From Oreocharis arfaki (Eukaryota > Chordata > Aves > Passeriformes > Paramythiidae): DNA of 64,000 nt. The stretch lies in contig VZRR01010829.1 in the NCBI GenBank assembly GCA_013398015.1, forward strand, positions 437,733-501,732, written 5' to 3'. Made by a program: the position numbers and the translations under genes. Shown here piece by piece: positions 13,036-25,290 of the stretch. The number at the start of each line of letters is the position of its first letter. The stretch's first letter is position 1. Under the pieces are notes generated by a model that was not told where the DNA came from, did not search any database, and saw only the letters and a program-made list of their open reading frames with translations.

Positions 13036-14220
13036 AGGACTGGGGAGTGAGCAGACACAGGAATTCCCCTCTGGTGGGCTCACAGAAAACATGGAAGTAA
13101 TTTGTGGTATGAAAATGGCTGCTGGTGGTGTTTGTTTCCATGAAGAGGCTATGGAGAATGTTTGGAACTGGGTGCTGGATTTTTCCTCTACAGTCTGATA
13201 TGTGTCCAGCCTAAATGCTGCTGGCCCAGCTCATCTTTGCCACTCATCCACACTGGTGGTCAGCAAGACACAGGTGAAATTAGAGTGGGGCTCCTAATGC
13301 CCTCTTGGAGAAGCCCTGTTACACTGAGCCATTGGTCCAGCTCTGCCAGTGCCTCTGAGGACTGGTCCTGCCCAATTTGCTCCGTGCCACGTGGTTTTCT
13401 CCAGCCTCCTTGCCCACATGTGTGAGGTTCTGTGACTCTAATGGGGCCCCTACACAGCTTTTCCTGTTACTCACTCCCCTCATAAAAGCCTCCTTTTCTC
13501 CTCACCAGATGGACAAATCTTCCCAGAGGATTTCCAACACTGTTTTAGCTGTGAAGGTGAAGGGACTCGTCTGTGCCACTGTTCCCCTGTGCTCGGGGAA
13601 AGGCTGCACTGGGTTTCACATGAAGCAGCCATGCTGCAATACTGCATTGTTCAAATCTGCACAGCTGCAAGTCCCTCGTGGTCTTGGTGCAGTTACTCAA
13701 GAGAAGTGTCCTCTCTTCACCCCTGTGTCAGGCACCAGTTGTATTTGAAGAGGGCAGAATTGGCTGGAGATGGTGGGTAGTCTGGGGTTGGTGGAGGGGC
13801 ATTAGATAGCAGTGAGCAAGACTTTGCCTGTGTCCAGAAGGTGAATGGCTTTCCTTCCCAGTCTGGAGCTCCCTTCTGCTTCAGAACACTACACAAGTGT
13901 TCTGAAAAGAACACGTAAAGAGACACATCCCGAAACACAGAACTGATCTTTGGCTCAGCTCTTGCACTTTTATTAGCTGTCATGAAACTGAGGGCTGGAT
14001 GTTGCTGCCTTTCTCAGTGCAGGCAACAAATACAAGGCTTTATGTACTTTTTAAAATCATAGTATGTGCTCTCTTTTCTGGTTTATATTTTGAGTAGTGA
14101 CCACTCAGGTGCTGGTGGTTATGAAATTGTGTCTGCACTGGAGGACAGTGGAGACCTGCAGTACATTAGAGTTTCTTCATTTTCTCCTTTGGAAGATATA
14201 CCTAAAATTCCATTAATTGA

Positions 14221-14258
14221 AGTCTCCCTGTGTGGGAGCAGTCTCCCTGTGTGGGAGC
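14221..14258. repeat. 19-bp tandem duplication with internal inverted symmetry
   Basis: The unit agtctccctgtgtgggagc occurs twice head to tail (14221-14239 and 14240-14258) with no mismatch, and is followed by actccc. Each unit is itself a ctccc-tgtgt-gggag inverted repeat, so the locus alternates ctccc and gggag. Perfect identity points to a recent duplication. Confidence 0.9.
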
Positions 14259-17200
14259 ACTCCCAGGAAAGAGCTGGAGTAACCTTTTGAGATATTGTAC
14301 AAAAATTGCAGGATGTAAGTGAATCCAAGAGGCAAACATGTTACCTTTTGTTTTCATGTGTAAATAACATAGAGTAGGGGTTTGGTTATTTTCCTTTTAA
14401 TGGAACATTTTGATTAAACTTCTTTGCATTCACACATGTCAATACATGAATAGATTTATACATTTGAAAGTTAAAAACATGTTGATGGCTGCTAATGTTT
14501 AGTTTCTATCCACTTCATATAAGCTGTGGAATTCTTTTATTTATTGATCAAAAGGAGATTTAGGGATAAAGGATGCTGACAAGTATTTGGATCCTGGCAC
14601 TCCAGTAATAATATAAGGAGGAACCACAACTGTATACACGATATTCAACTGCATTTCCAGGCAGTTCGTATTCAGGAAAACAGAAACTCCCTGTTTTGTA
14701 ACAGAAAACAGTGTAAAAAGACTTGAGAGAAAACTGGACTGACAGAGAGACAAAAAGTACGAATGGATGGATACAAACAGGAAGAGAGAGAGGTGGGATT
14801 AATCAATCCTTTGCAAACATAGTATGTGCTCCAGAAACGCCTACTTTTTCTTCCTGGGGGTATGCGATGGCTTTGGTGGCCAGGCTGGGGAGTAGGAGAG
14901 GCAGTGCTGAGGTGTCTATAAATGCTTCTGCACAAGCTAGCTGACAAAAAGGAGGAGTGCAAACAAAGCTGTCAGTGCCTCACAGCACCAGTCAGAGGTA
15001 GGAACACGCAGCAGTCTGACGAGGAGTCATTTGATGGCCTGGGCACGGCCAAGATTGCTGTCCTGGTGGCTGACTCAGCTTCCTTTGTCCCTGAGCTGCA
15101 CACACCAAGCTCTGTGCCTGCAGGTGAACACATCTGCCAAACATCTGTGCCAGGTGCTGCTGATGTGTCTGTCAGGAAAAGAAGACCTGTTATGAGGCCT
15201 TTGCCATGTGTTGCTGCCTAGCCCTCTGTCTGCCTTCCACGGTTTGCCCAGCTGAGTGGTTTGTGATGTGGAAAAAGGATAACATATATCCAAGGGGAAA
15301 AATAACTACTGACCTAAGGGTGTTCCTCTTAAAGCAGTTTGCGTGGTTTCTCTAACAGGCATTGTGCTTCAATCCCATGGTAGAGTTGGGCAAAACCATG
15401 AACTGTTTCTAAAAGCCTTGCCCTGTTCTCTGGATGGGTTGCACCTTCCCCCCGACTCCACTGACTCCTGCCACTCAGCACTTCCTATCAGTCTGTAAAT
15501 CCATTAACATTCATAACCTCTTACCTGCAGTTTGACATTTATTGCTTTACGGAAGTTAAGAAGTGATGACCTCTGTTACAAGCCTGGCTGTTTTTACCAT
15601 TCCTTTGATGCTGAGGGCTTCTCTGGACAGGGTAGAACTGGTGACTTCTCCAGGCTAAGCGAGATTTCTGCCTGCTCTTGAATTTGGGGATATCTTTTTT
15701 ACTGCCTTATAATACACCTTTGGGTCCACATGGGTTTTTGAATCCCGGACATGATGATTTCCTGCACAGAAGCACCACTGGGGTCCAGCAGTACTGGCAC
15801 CAAATATGCTTTAAGAGGCAAGCCACACTCCTCCCAAGTTCAGAAGCAAGGGTGACAGCCTGGATAAAAGATATATCCTAAGCACTCGCAGTCGTTTGAC
15901 TAGTCTGGAAAGGAGAATTAACTCCCTGCAACAAAAGCCCAGAACACAACGTATTTTGGAGAACTGGACGAAAAGCAGCCTTGCTTTTTGGAAGTGTGAA
16001 GCAAAAGTTCAAGCTTTGTTCAGATCACTATTAGCTACAAAATGTGACTTCGTTGCAGTGGCTTTTAAAGTATCCTTGTCTTTCTGGCTGTGTTTCATGC
16101 TCTGGGCATTTCACTCCAAAGCATCCCTGCCCATGTATGAATCATTCTCCCTTTTTCCTTTCTTCTATGTGACATTTTGCAGGCTTCATGTAACAATGTG
16201 AGTTATGCACAGTCCTCAAGACACCCTAATGATCAAATCCTGTAGGAGCTGCCTCAGGTACTCATTTCTGTCACAACTGTAGTAGACCTTTTCTCTAATA
16301 AGCTGCATGATGCTCCTGGGGGAGGTTAGCTGAGCCCTGCACCTTCTACAGAAGGTCACACAAACCAAAAATCCCTGCTCTGCAGAACAAATCAGTTCTC
16401 TCTTGGTGTGATTCACAACTTTATTTTGCTGTTCAGATGCTGAAGGTTGGTTCTTAGTGTCACAGTAAAGTGAATTATGTTGCAATTTGCAGTGCAGGGA
16501 TAGCCTTTGCTAGATGCTTCTGAAACTGCTGGCTGGAGAAGTGGTGCTTGCTTTGGGCCAAGATACAGTTGGGGTTTTGGTACAGCCACTTGTGTGCAAA
16601 CTGGGCCAATTCATCCTCTGGTATTCACTGAACACTGAATTCAAAAATTAGTGATGTAATGTGTTCAAAGCAAATTTTGTGCCTTTTTTTTGTGGTTACT
16701 TTTTCTGATATTGGTTTTGCCTGGCACAGGATGAGTTCCTTCTTATGTTTTTTCCCATTTCTTCCAAATCAGAAAGCTATATAACCGATGGATATTAGAT
16801 TATTTCTTCCAAATGCTGTAGTAAGTACTGAACAAAATGAAAGGAGAAGAATGATAGAGTTGCGCTCACCTTGGGCTGTCCACCCTCTGATTGCCCTTCA
16901 AGTAGCCTGACTAGGACTTCTACACTGAGACACAGTCTTACTCTGCCCCTGTGCAAAACATTCTTAGGGTTCAGATGATCAGGACTGCCTTTTACTTGTC
17001 TGTTGCATTCAAGGTCAGATTACTGAAGAATTTAAACTGCTGATAAAAACAGCGGAAAATGGAGTTGCATTATTTTGTGTTGTCCCGAGGACGTTCCATT
17101 CTCTTTCATGTAATACTGTAATTTTTAATGGATAGAGAGTGACTTACACACCACTTATGTCTTTGTTAAGACATTCTACTTGGAATTCAGTGTCAATGAG

Positions 17201-17392
17201 ATTTTGCATGGGTCCTGTGCCTATGTATGAATTAAATTCAGAAATGCCATTCATTTGCACAGGGTAGGGAAAATACTTGAAGGTTTTGTTCTTTTCTTAA
17301 ATGTGTTTTATTATACAGTTTACCACTCTAAATCTTGCTTTGATATTGGGATTATTGAAAATACTTCTTAAAAGGCTGTTTTCAAATCTAGC

Positions 17393-17492
17393 ACGTAATA
17401 AATCTGCTTCAGTCATTTAATATATGGTGTGGTGCATTATACTGCAAATAAATCTGCTTCACTTAATTTATACATGGTAGGGCAAATGCTTG
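17393..17492. repeat. Degenerate 50-bp tandem duplication
   Basis: The 14-mer aataaatctgcttc occurs at 17397-17410 and 17447-17460, exactly 50 bp apart. Both are followed by similar AT-rich sequence ending in tatatggt and tacatggt. This indicates an old local duplication. Confidence 0.6.
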
Positions 17493-17643
17493 AGGTGGGA
17501 AACTGAATCATGTCTCTAATACAACTGCCCACTTCTAGTGACATGGAGACACTGTGCTTTCCATATCCAGACTTTGTCTTTCTATGGAATATTTTGAGGT
17601 GTTGTGTTAGTCAGTCATTTATGTATTAATAACATCTTGGAAC

Positions 17644-18120
17644 TCAAGCACAGGAAGGACATGGACTTGTTGGAATGAGTCCAGAGGAGGGACACTGAGT
17701 TGATCAGAGAAATGGAGTGCCTCTCCTATGAGGAAAGGCTGAGAGAATTGGGTTTGTTCAGCCTGCGAAAGATAAGGCTCAGGGCTGACCTAACTGTGGC
17801 CTTTCAGTACCTGAAGAAAGCCTGCAAGAGTGATGGAGAGGATATTTTTACAAGGACATGTGAAAGGATAGGACAAGGGATAATGGCTTTAAACTGATTT
17901 ATATCAGGAAGAAATTCTTTACTGTGAGGGTGGTGAGGCACTGGAACAGGCTGCCCAGAGAAGCTGTGGATGCCCCGTGCCTGGAAGTGTTCAAGACCAG
18001 GCTGGACGGGGCTCTGAGCAACCTTTTTCAGTAAAAGGTGTCCCTGCCCATGGCAGGAGGGTTGGAACTAGATGGTCTTTAAGGTCCTTTTCAACCCAAG
18101 TCGTTCTGTTGTTCTATGAA
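17644..18120 (+). mobile_element. CR1 LINE, 5'-truncated 3' end
   Basis: A plus-strand fragment of chicken repeat 1, the main non-LTR retrotransposon of birds. The first half encodes the C-terminal end of the CR1 ORF2 reverse transcriptase, including CLSYEERLRELGLFSL and AFQYLKKAC (about 17715-17830). The second half is the CR1 3' region, with tattaggaagaaattc-like sequence, ggtgaggcactggaacaggc, tgcccagagaagctgtggat and gtccctgcccatggcagg. It finishes in the degenerate 8-bp tail (ttctgttgttctatgaa) instead of poly(A), which is diagnostic for CR1. About 480 bp of an original element of several kb remains, the usual outcome of aborted reverse transcription. Stops, including the one closing the frame at 17897, and substitutions show the copy is dead. 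Confidence 0.95.
17700..17897 (+). pseudogene. Remnant of CR1 ORF2 C-terminus
   Basis: A 65-codon open stretch inside the CR1 fragment. Its peptide carries the LSYEERLRELGLF and FQYLKKA phrases found at the end of CR1 ORF2 (endonuclease-reverse transcriptase). It has neither the endonuclease nor the catalytic reverse transcriptase part and its frame closes early, so it is a broken transposon gene and not a host gene. Confidence 0.85.
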
Positions 18121-19009
18121 AAATGTTAAAAAACGTCCCTAACAAGTGCAGCTTTGTTTCAAGGAGAGGCATGAAAAAGACACAGCAGAACAGTCAGGGT
18201 ATCTGTTGTGTTGAGCAATGAACCGTGCTTGATAATGGTTTGCAATCTGGAATATTAAATGAAGTCTTCAGACAACCTGAGTCTCCAAAACATATTCCAG
18301 AACATACAGAGAGGGTATACCAGGATATGCCAGCACTTTTGTCTGTCTTAACCTCTTGCAGCTGTTTAGTTGGTTATGTTTGCATACGTACTTCAATTAA
18401 TCTAATTATTTGCCTGTTTTATTTGCATCAGCCCCAATTCAAGAAAAAAGCCTGCTGCCTTTTAAAAGTTCAGGAAATTCTTCATTTGTGCATGCTGATA
18501 CTCAAGGCTTTGTTAGCAAGTAAAGAGTGGCATGGAAACCAGATCTGGGAGGCAAAGCTCTCCAGTAGTTTTGAGTCTCCTAGCAAAAATAATTCTGTTG
18601 TTGGCTTGCTGTCTGGCTTCAAAAATATGTGCAGGCAATTTTGGGGTGTTGTATAAATTATTTTTTATGTGGACTTGACCAATGAAAGCATATCATTGAG
18701 AACTGGCATGTTTCCTTCCTTTTTTGAAAGACATGCTGCTGGGGTCTGCTCTCTGCTTTGTATTTAGACAGCGTCCCTTGTAGTTGTCTGTTCTCCTTAC
18801 TTCCCAAGCATAAAACAAATGAAAGCAGAAATACGTTAAAGCATGTGAAATTTGCTCCAGCATAACCTCAGCGTTTCCTTCCAACTTTTTCTTCTTCCTA
18901 TGACTGTGTGAAAAAATTTTCAAGAGTTTTTTCTCTGTCTTGCTCTCTATCTCCTTCCACCCCTCAATTCTTCCCAATATTCTGGGCTTAAATGGGATTA
19001 TTTTTGGAG

Positions 19010-19440
19010 TTTCTCAAACCTTCAGTTAATTTGCATGCTTTTCACTGCCATATTTTGTTTCTGCACATCATTTTCAAGGGTGATCACAGCAGCAGATTTA
19101 CCTCTGGCAGCGGCCCTGCATATGAGGAGACGAGCCTATCTTAAAAAACCCTTTTAAAAAAAGCTTCTGGTTAAATTCTGCAGACTATTTTCAGAGGCTG
19201 TCCCAGCAGCTATCCAAATATTTGGTTGCTTCTCTGGATGCTGTTGATAAGGTTGATGCTGTCATTAGTTGTAATGGTTTTTATCTCCCAGAGCAAACAG
19301 AGGCGTTAATGCGGATTAGCGTATTTGTCAGTGTGCCACTAGCTTTAGTTTCTGTGGTTCCTTTGGTCATCCTCACCACTGTTTTTCAGCATCTGCATAA
19401 GGTAGCACTGAAATTATTTGTGATTCTCTAACGTCCATTG
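19010..19440. promoter_or_regulatory. Candidate enhancer (conserved-element-like)
   Basis: This stretch contains an exact octamer ATTTGCAT (19029-19036, the POU-factor site), a GGATTA core (19313-19318, OTX/PITX/GSC type) and several TAAT cores around 19264-19275 and 19307. It is low in simple repeats. A 69-codon frame across it (19222-19431) is hydrophobic at its end but has no splice context. Motif density is suggestive only; cross-species conservation is not visible here. Confidence 0.22.
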
Positions 19441-22400
19441 GGTTGTGGTGTGATTGATAATTTGTCTGAAAACTTGTATTTAAGATGTATTGCATATCTA
19501 GGGGTGTTGGCAGCATACTTATGATTTACTATTTTCTAGCGCTAGGAAGCAGGAGTGGCTCTTAATATTTTGTATGCCTTGCCAGGTGAAATGGTATATT
19601 GCCAACACAAAGACTTTGGGAGGAAAATGTACATAAAAATTTTCCATGAAAATAACTCCATGAATACTGGTAAAAACAGCAAACACAGATGGATAATACT
19701 CAGATTGGATCTTAAATAAAACTAAGAAAGAAATAAGGCCGTTTATAACCAGTAAAGAAGAACATGATAATTCATGTTTTGTCACTACTTTGTCTGCTTG
19801 TTGCTTTTTTTCAGCACCAATCAGGATTGCTGTGGTTATTTTGAAATGCATCTTTGAGTTATTGTGTTTCAGGAAACATAAATCTCAACAGCTTTGTTAT
19901 CACCTTTGACTTACACTGCACATAAAAGTCAGATGTGTCTTGGGAAACAAGTTAAAAAGAACATCAGTAGTAGCCTGGGGCAGTAAAGTTGAGAAGTTTT
20001 GTGAAGCAGGGCTGGTACCTAAAGCAGGGGGGATGGTGTGAAGTGGAGGAAGGACATGGTGAGGGTCAAACCCTGTCTCCGCAGCAGCCTCTGGAAAGAC
20101 TTCCATTAGCATTGTCAGGGATGGGACTTCACCTTGACGTTACCTTTCCAGAGAGCACCAACGGGAAGCTACAAGTGAACTTTTTTCACAACACAGAACT
20201 TTTTCACGACACACTCCTATTATCAGTAATACCCACAACCAAAACAACTGTTTCAATGGCAGAGTACTGTTTGCCTTTCAGAACAGGATGGGAAGGGCTG
20301 ATTTTCAGCTTGTTTGAATCAGTACCGCTGCGGGCCCAGGAGGGTATCAGAGGAGAGCAGAGACAAAAGCAACTGAAACGTGTTAGTGTATGTTAGTGTA
20401 GTCTCCCAGTCTAGCTGTAATACTTTCTGCCCCTTCATTCTGCCTCTATCATCTCATTAGGCATTTTACCTGAGCATAGAGTATTCTTTTATAATTGCAA
20501 ATATTTGTTTAGACAAAAATACCTGAACATTTAAAATCTCTCAAAGAGAGAAAAAAATCTCAGTAAAATCTGTGAGACTTCAAACAAAGCTTTTCTTTCT
20601 GCAAGAAAAAGGGGGGGAGGGGTGTGAAGAAAGAGGGTAAGTCAGAAGGAGAGAGTGGTTCCTTCCTGCTCAGAGTATCCAAAGGGGTGATAAATGGTGG
20701 AGGCTGTGGAGTGCTTCGGCTTTTGGGGTTGAGCACGCGCTGCTGTGTTTTTGGAGTGACTGTCAGTGGTGATGCTCAGACCCATCGGGGAGTAACTTAG
20801 GCTGGTTGTCTCCCCCTTGGAGAGCGAGCACAGCCAGAGGTCCCTCTGGTATTTTATCAGTGCCTGCATGAGGAGTGCCAGCTTACGCTGAGTAACAACT
20901 CATCCACTATCTCACGTGAGGTTTTCTTTCCCCTTTAAGTCAAGGAGAATCAGCTCTAAGAGAGTAGATAGCATGCTCTGTGATTTCAGCCAATGCAGTC
21001 ACTAACATCTTCCAGATGTTTTATAGTCCTTTGCATCAGTTTCACAATGAAATTCCTCTCTTTGTTGCCCATAATTTCTCTTATTTTTAGTTAAATCTAT
21101 GCTCTGATGGATACCTCCTTTGTAAGGTGGTGAACCACTCAATTTTAGCAGTCTGGGACAAACATTTACTGTCTGACAGCTCTGTGTGAAGTTTGTGGGA
21201 TTTTCATAAACTGGCTTCAGTAAAAACAAGATTGACTGTGTAAGAAACATTTACCTACAGAAGCTTAATGTCAAACAAGGAGTCACGGAAATAGGTATTT
21301 TTTATGTGGGATTACACAAACCAGGATAAACTTGTACATTAAAAATAAGGGTAGGAGTCTAACAATCTTGCCTGCCTGCTGAAGTTTGGGAATGAAAAGG
21401 GGTTGGGGATTCAGCTGTGAGTGTATGGCAAATGCTGGAATCAGTCATTTTCAAGCCCTTCACTACGCATTAAGTCTCAAATCTTGGAAGCAGATCTGCA
21501 TGACTCAGTTGAATAAATGTGTTTGACACAGAAGACAAATATTGTACTCAGTAGAGCAATTTTGAAGTCTAATGCTCTCCTCTCCCAACTAATTCTAAGG
21601 CTTAATTACTGAATACCAATATCATATAATTCACAAATAATTCCCTGGCTGCCTTTTGTTCACTTGTGCCTTTAATACTGTATTATCAAATACCAAAAGA
21701 TTACCAGATAGCATGACGGGTTTGCAGATTCTCTGCAGTGCCAAAAAATATCAAAATGCAATGACTTGCCAATTCACAAAGTGGTGTTTCACTGGCTCCA
21801 CAGGAGTATTATTCCACTCTTTGGTTTTCCAAGTCTGATTTACATGTAGTAATAAAACCTTCCCTTCATAATACTATTAATCTCCCAAATCTGAGAGCCA
21901 GACAGACTGAATTTCCTTTGTCTTCATTCAAGAAAATATATGTTTTGCCTGTATATCTTACAGCTAAAGTTATCTGCCAGCAGATTACTGTAGTTCTGGG
22001 AAATAGGAAGAGAGTGAGCCTTTCTACATGGACAGGCTTCTGCCCACGTATCAAAAACTGCAGCTCTACTGACTTTATATTGCATGTTTTTCCAGGAGGG
22101 CTCGATTTGCTCCCCTTTAACAGCTTGAGAAGACTTTTTTTTTTTTCTTTCATTAGTTTCTTGAAAAGCTGAGCTTTCATATGAGAGCTTTTGAGTGTCA
22201 GTTTTCACTTAGTTGAAGTACTGTACACAAAAGGACATAAAAGCAATATATCTGGCGCTGGAAATTGCTAGAAATTGATTTTTGTACCATGAATTGATCT
22301 TATTTTTAGCAATAATCATATTACATTATTGCATCTAGAGATTTGATAGATGTGTGCAGTTTTTTCTCCCTTTAATGAAAAGGTGTCAGTCAGAAACTTT

Positions 22401-23921
22401 TAACATTCCTGTGCTCAATGTCAAAAATAACACTGTGAGAAGGACTGGGATTTTCATTTTGAATCTACACCCCATCATTAGATAGAGCAATTCAAATATT
22501 TCATCTGACAAAGCAAAAGGCGTGAAAACCGAACTGCTACAAAGCCCTTGGGAAGCAGCAAAGTGGTTCAGGTTTTGCTGGGCACTTACAGTCTCACCTA
22601 ATAATTGCCCACTCTCAGGGAGAGAAGCTTTCCACCTTTACGATCCTTTGGTCTTCACCAGTGAGAAGAGATGCATGAAGGCTTCATGGAAGGTCTTTGC
22701 TCCTGTTAGGTTTTTAACATATAAATGAAAATTTGGAGTGGAAGCTCAGTTTAGTTATGGCTCTCAAGTTTCTTGGGCCAAGCAGGTGAGTTCAGAATAG
22801 TCCTCATTGTTTTCCAAGTTCCTGGCCTAGATCTGTTCCTAAAGTGGAGTGACTTGAATCCCCCTGAAATATTATATATGGCAGCAGCAAGAGGAGCAAT
22901 ATAATGATAAGTGTTGCCAGCCTGCCCAGCAAAGGTGGAACTCTCTTTGCCTAGACTTTTCTCTACTGTTTGGCTTTTGGTACTGACGGAGGTGGCAGCA
23001 GCTCCAAGTGTCACTCTGCGCATCAGCGATCAGTGAGAGCAGCAGCTTGAGGCTTTTGGCACGTGAGGTGCCACCGCAGTCAGTGCTAGCAGGGCTGCAA
23101 GTTCTCTGTCGCCAAATGTGAAGCCACACGCCCTTTGGAGCTGATCCAAGGCTGTTGGGTGCTAGGCATGGCTATGACTGCAGCACAGTGCCTTGCATGA
23201 GGGCACCGGGGTGATGAGGTTAGAGAGTGGTAGGACTACAGATAAAGCTGTTTGAGCAGTTAACAGAGTAAATTACACTGTTTGTGCTGTGACATTGGGT
23301 TGGCAGCCATGGCTTTGCACGGGAGTTCAGTTTCATTTCCCCTAGGATGGGTCTGTAGAGGACACAGGCTGTCGCATAAGGAGCAGGAGTCTTCCAGTGC
23401 CTTCTGCTGTGGGCCCAGGCAGATGGCCACGTCCTTCCGCAGCTTTCTGGGAAACTTCGTCAGAAGAACGGAGCTTATTGCAGCATGAAGAGCAGTGGAA
23501 TAGGGCTTCAGAAACCCCAGACACACTTCTGCACGTGTAGGGCAAGGTGAGGTGGCACAGGCTTAGGAATGGCACATAGGCACTGGGGCTGTGCTGAGCT
23601 AAGCTCAGAGCTCAAACACAGAGAGCAAGTGCTGAGCTAACCCTCTGAGAAAGATACACTTTTAATGGTGCTGCCACAGTGTGAAGTGCATCAGCAGGGT
23701 GTCTCAGAGAAGCCTTGTGTTGTTCCTGACCACGTATGATCTGTCTGTAGATGAACAAAGGCTGTTGGCTTCTAGGGCTATCTCTCCATTACTTCAGACA
23801 AACACATGTGAGGCTTGGATGAGAAGGATGTTAGAGCAGCAATTACGTGAGGTATTAAGGAGCCACAGCTGGCCACTTAGCCTGTCATTAACGACCATGG
23901 CTATGCTTGAGTCAGGAAACA

Positions 23922-24458
23922 CTAGAAATCTGCCGAGGAGGCCTGATTTAGCAAAATGTGAGGACAGTTTTGAGATCGGATGTTCGAAGGATTAATTAAC
24001 TTTTGGAAAAAACACCTGCTGATAGATCCATGCTGAGTCTTTGAGAGTTCAGGACCAGGACCACCACAGTGATGTGATCCTGGGGCTGTGGTATGGCAGG
24101 AGCCATAGCCATGTAACCTCCCCTCTGCTCCAGCAGAGCCTGCTGCAGATGCTAGGCTGCTAAGCCGGTGTTGGAAATGCTTGAGGAAAACATAGGGTGT
24201 GAGCTGGAGTTTGCAGAGATAATGCGTAATTTTTGAATGCTGAGGAGTGCGCATCTGTATCAAAGCTTGAACAGTATGTTGAATCCTGCTTTTATTTGTG
24301 ATTTTGTACTTGTACCCTCTAATGGCTTCATGCCCCTGTTTTGACATGAGGATCCTTTTTACCTTGCTACCTCCGGAAGCTGCCATGGAGCTGAGTTCAT
24401 TGAGCTTTGAAGTTTTCAGCCTCAGTAGAGGCTTAAGAACCACCTGCATATAAAGCAC
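23922..24458 (-). other. Unrecognised 178-codon open frame, probably not a gene
   Basis: The second-longest open frame of the window. The peptide shows no domain, signal peptide or membrane segment that I recognise. The piece at 24363-24443 has an acceptor-like TATATGCAG before it and a donor-like CAAG/GTAAAA after it, is 81 bp (27 codons) and stays in frame. Beyond it the predicted protein turns into Ser/Gly/His-rich sequence typical of chance translation. It is kept only as a candidate to test. Confidence 0.12.
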
Positions 24459-24572
24459 AGTTGAAGGAGCACAGTAGTGTTCTACTAAAGCAGCACATCA
24501 TGCAGCTCGATGCTCCTGTAGCACCAGTCCCTAGAAAGAAAGAAATAACCACAGTTAGTGATTTCTTTTTCC

Positions 24573-24584
24573 TTTTTTTTTTTT
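24573..24584. repeat. T homopolymer with adjacent G-rich run
   Basis: Twelve T followed by gtgtgttggggggag. This is a simple low-complexity tract. Confidence 0.8.
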
Positions 24585-24739
24585 GTGTGTTGGGGGGAGA
24601 GGGAGAGTAGGACAGGGGTTTTGCCCCTTGTTTGGGAGAAAGAGAAGCATTTAAGAATGGGTACTAAGAAAGTACTTTGTTAGCAGAAGGCTTCTTCAGC
24701 TACTTTCCCTCTGATTCAGTGTTATTGCGATGTGCGGGC

Positions 24740-25060
24740 CTCTCGTGGCTGTCACTGCCATATAATGCAATGAGTGACAAACACTACTTAGCATACTGAA
24801 TGGGGGCACTGTCCCTAGCTTAATCTACCTAATGCCCCCACTGCAAGATATAAATAGATTAAGAGAGAAAATTCAATAATTTCTCCATTCTCCCACCAGA
24901 GCAATACACATTACATGTTCCTTGCCATCTAATTGCATTACATGGCAGGGATGCAATAAACATTTAATGGCAGTCACAGTCATCTGTCACTTCCCTTTAG
25001 GTTGGTAATGTTCAATATGATTTACATGCTTAATGCTGAACATTTTCAGGGGGAGGGAGG
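24740..25060. promoter_or_regulatory. Candidate enhancer (conserved-element-like)
   Basis: This stretch carries many homeodomain-type cores (ttaatctac near 24820, ctaattgcattac near 24930, tttaatgg near 24963). It has a direct repeat cattacatg at 24909-24917 and 24936-24944, and a perfect 7-bp inverted repeat gggggca/tgccccc (24802-24808 and 24833-24839) around a 24-base loop. There is no coding potential. The make-up resembles vertebrate developmental enhancers, but conservation is unproven. Confidence 0.25.
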
Positions 25061-25207
25061 AAGGTATGAATAACCCACATCAAAGAAATTGTGGCTTCAG
25101 CTAAAGTATTTTCTTTAATTAGTTAGGAAAAAAGGAGAGATTGTGTGCCCAGTGCTCCTGAGGTACCTTAATTAATGCCTCATGAAACCAGGATGGGACA
25201 TTAAAAG

Positions 25208-25290
25208 GCTTGGTCCTGATTTACCCCCAGTGGTACTGTAGTTTTGCACAGATATAATGCCACAGGAATGAAGCAGGAGTTACACTGATG
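25208..25290. repeat. Possible ancient amniote interspersed repeat relic
   Basis: The phrases ggtcctgatttacccccagt and gaagcaggagttacactgat, about 40 bp apart, resemble the gatttacaccagtgtaactc and caggagttactcctgattta phrases of an old amniote repeat seen abundantly in turtles and crocodilians. The family name is not assigned. Confidence 0.3.

Larger units (their letters stand above)
9407..17643. other. Non-coding DNA with old repeat relics, no gene seen
   Basis: No recognised exon. It holds a MIR-like relic (12990-13035), a 19-bp tandem duplication (14221-14258) and a degenerate 50-bp duplication (about 17393-17492). A moderately GC-richer part at 14860-15220 contains donor-like sites (GAG/GTAGGA near 14998, CAG/GTGAAC near 15123) and a 100-codon open stretch, but no good upstream acceptor or recognisable protein. 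An acceptor-like site at 10301 leads into stops in every frame within a few codons. Confidence 0.55.

Noticed and set aside
18225..18656. 143-codon plus-strand frame just after the CR1 copy
   Set aside because: No splice or promoter context and a peptide of mixed chance composition; not related to CR1 ORF2.
19222..19431. 69-codon frame with hydrophobic C-terminus
   Set aside because: Looks like a membrane segment but arises from T-rich sequence; the block is better read as possible regulatory DNA.
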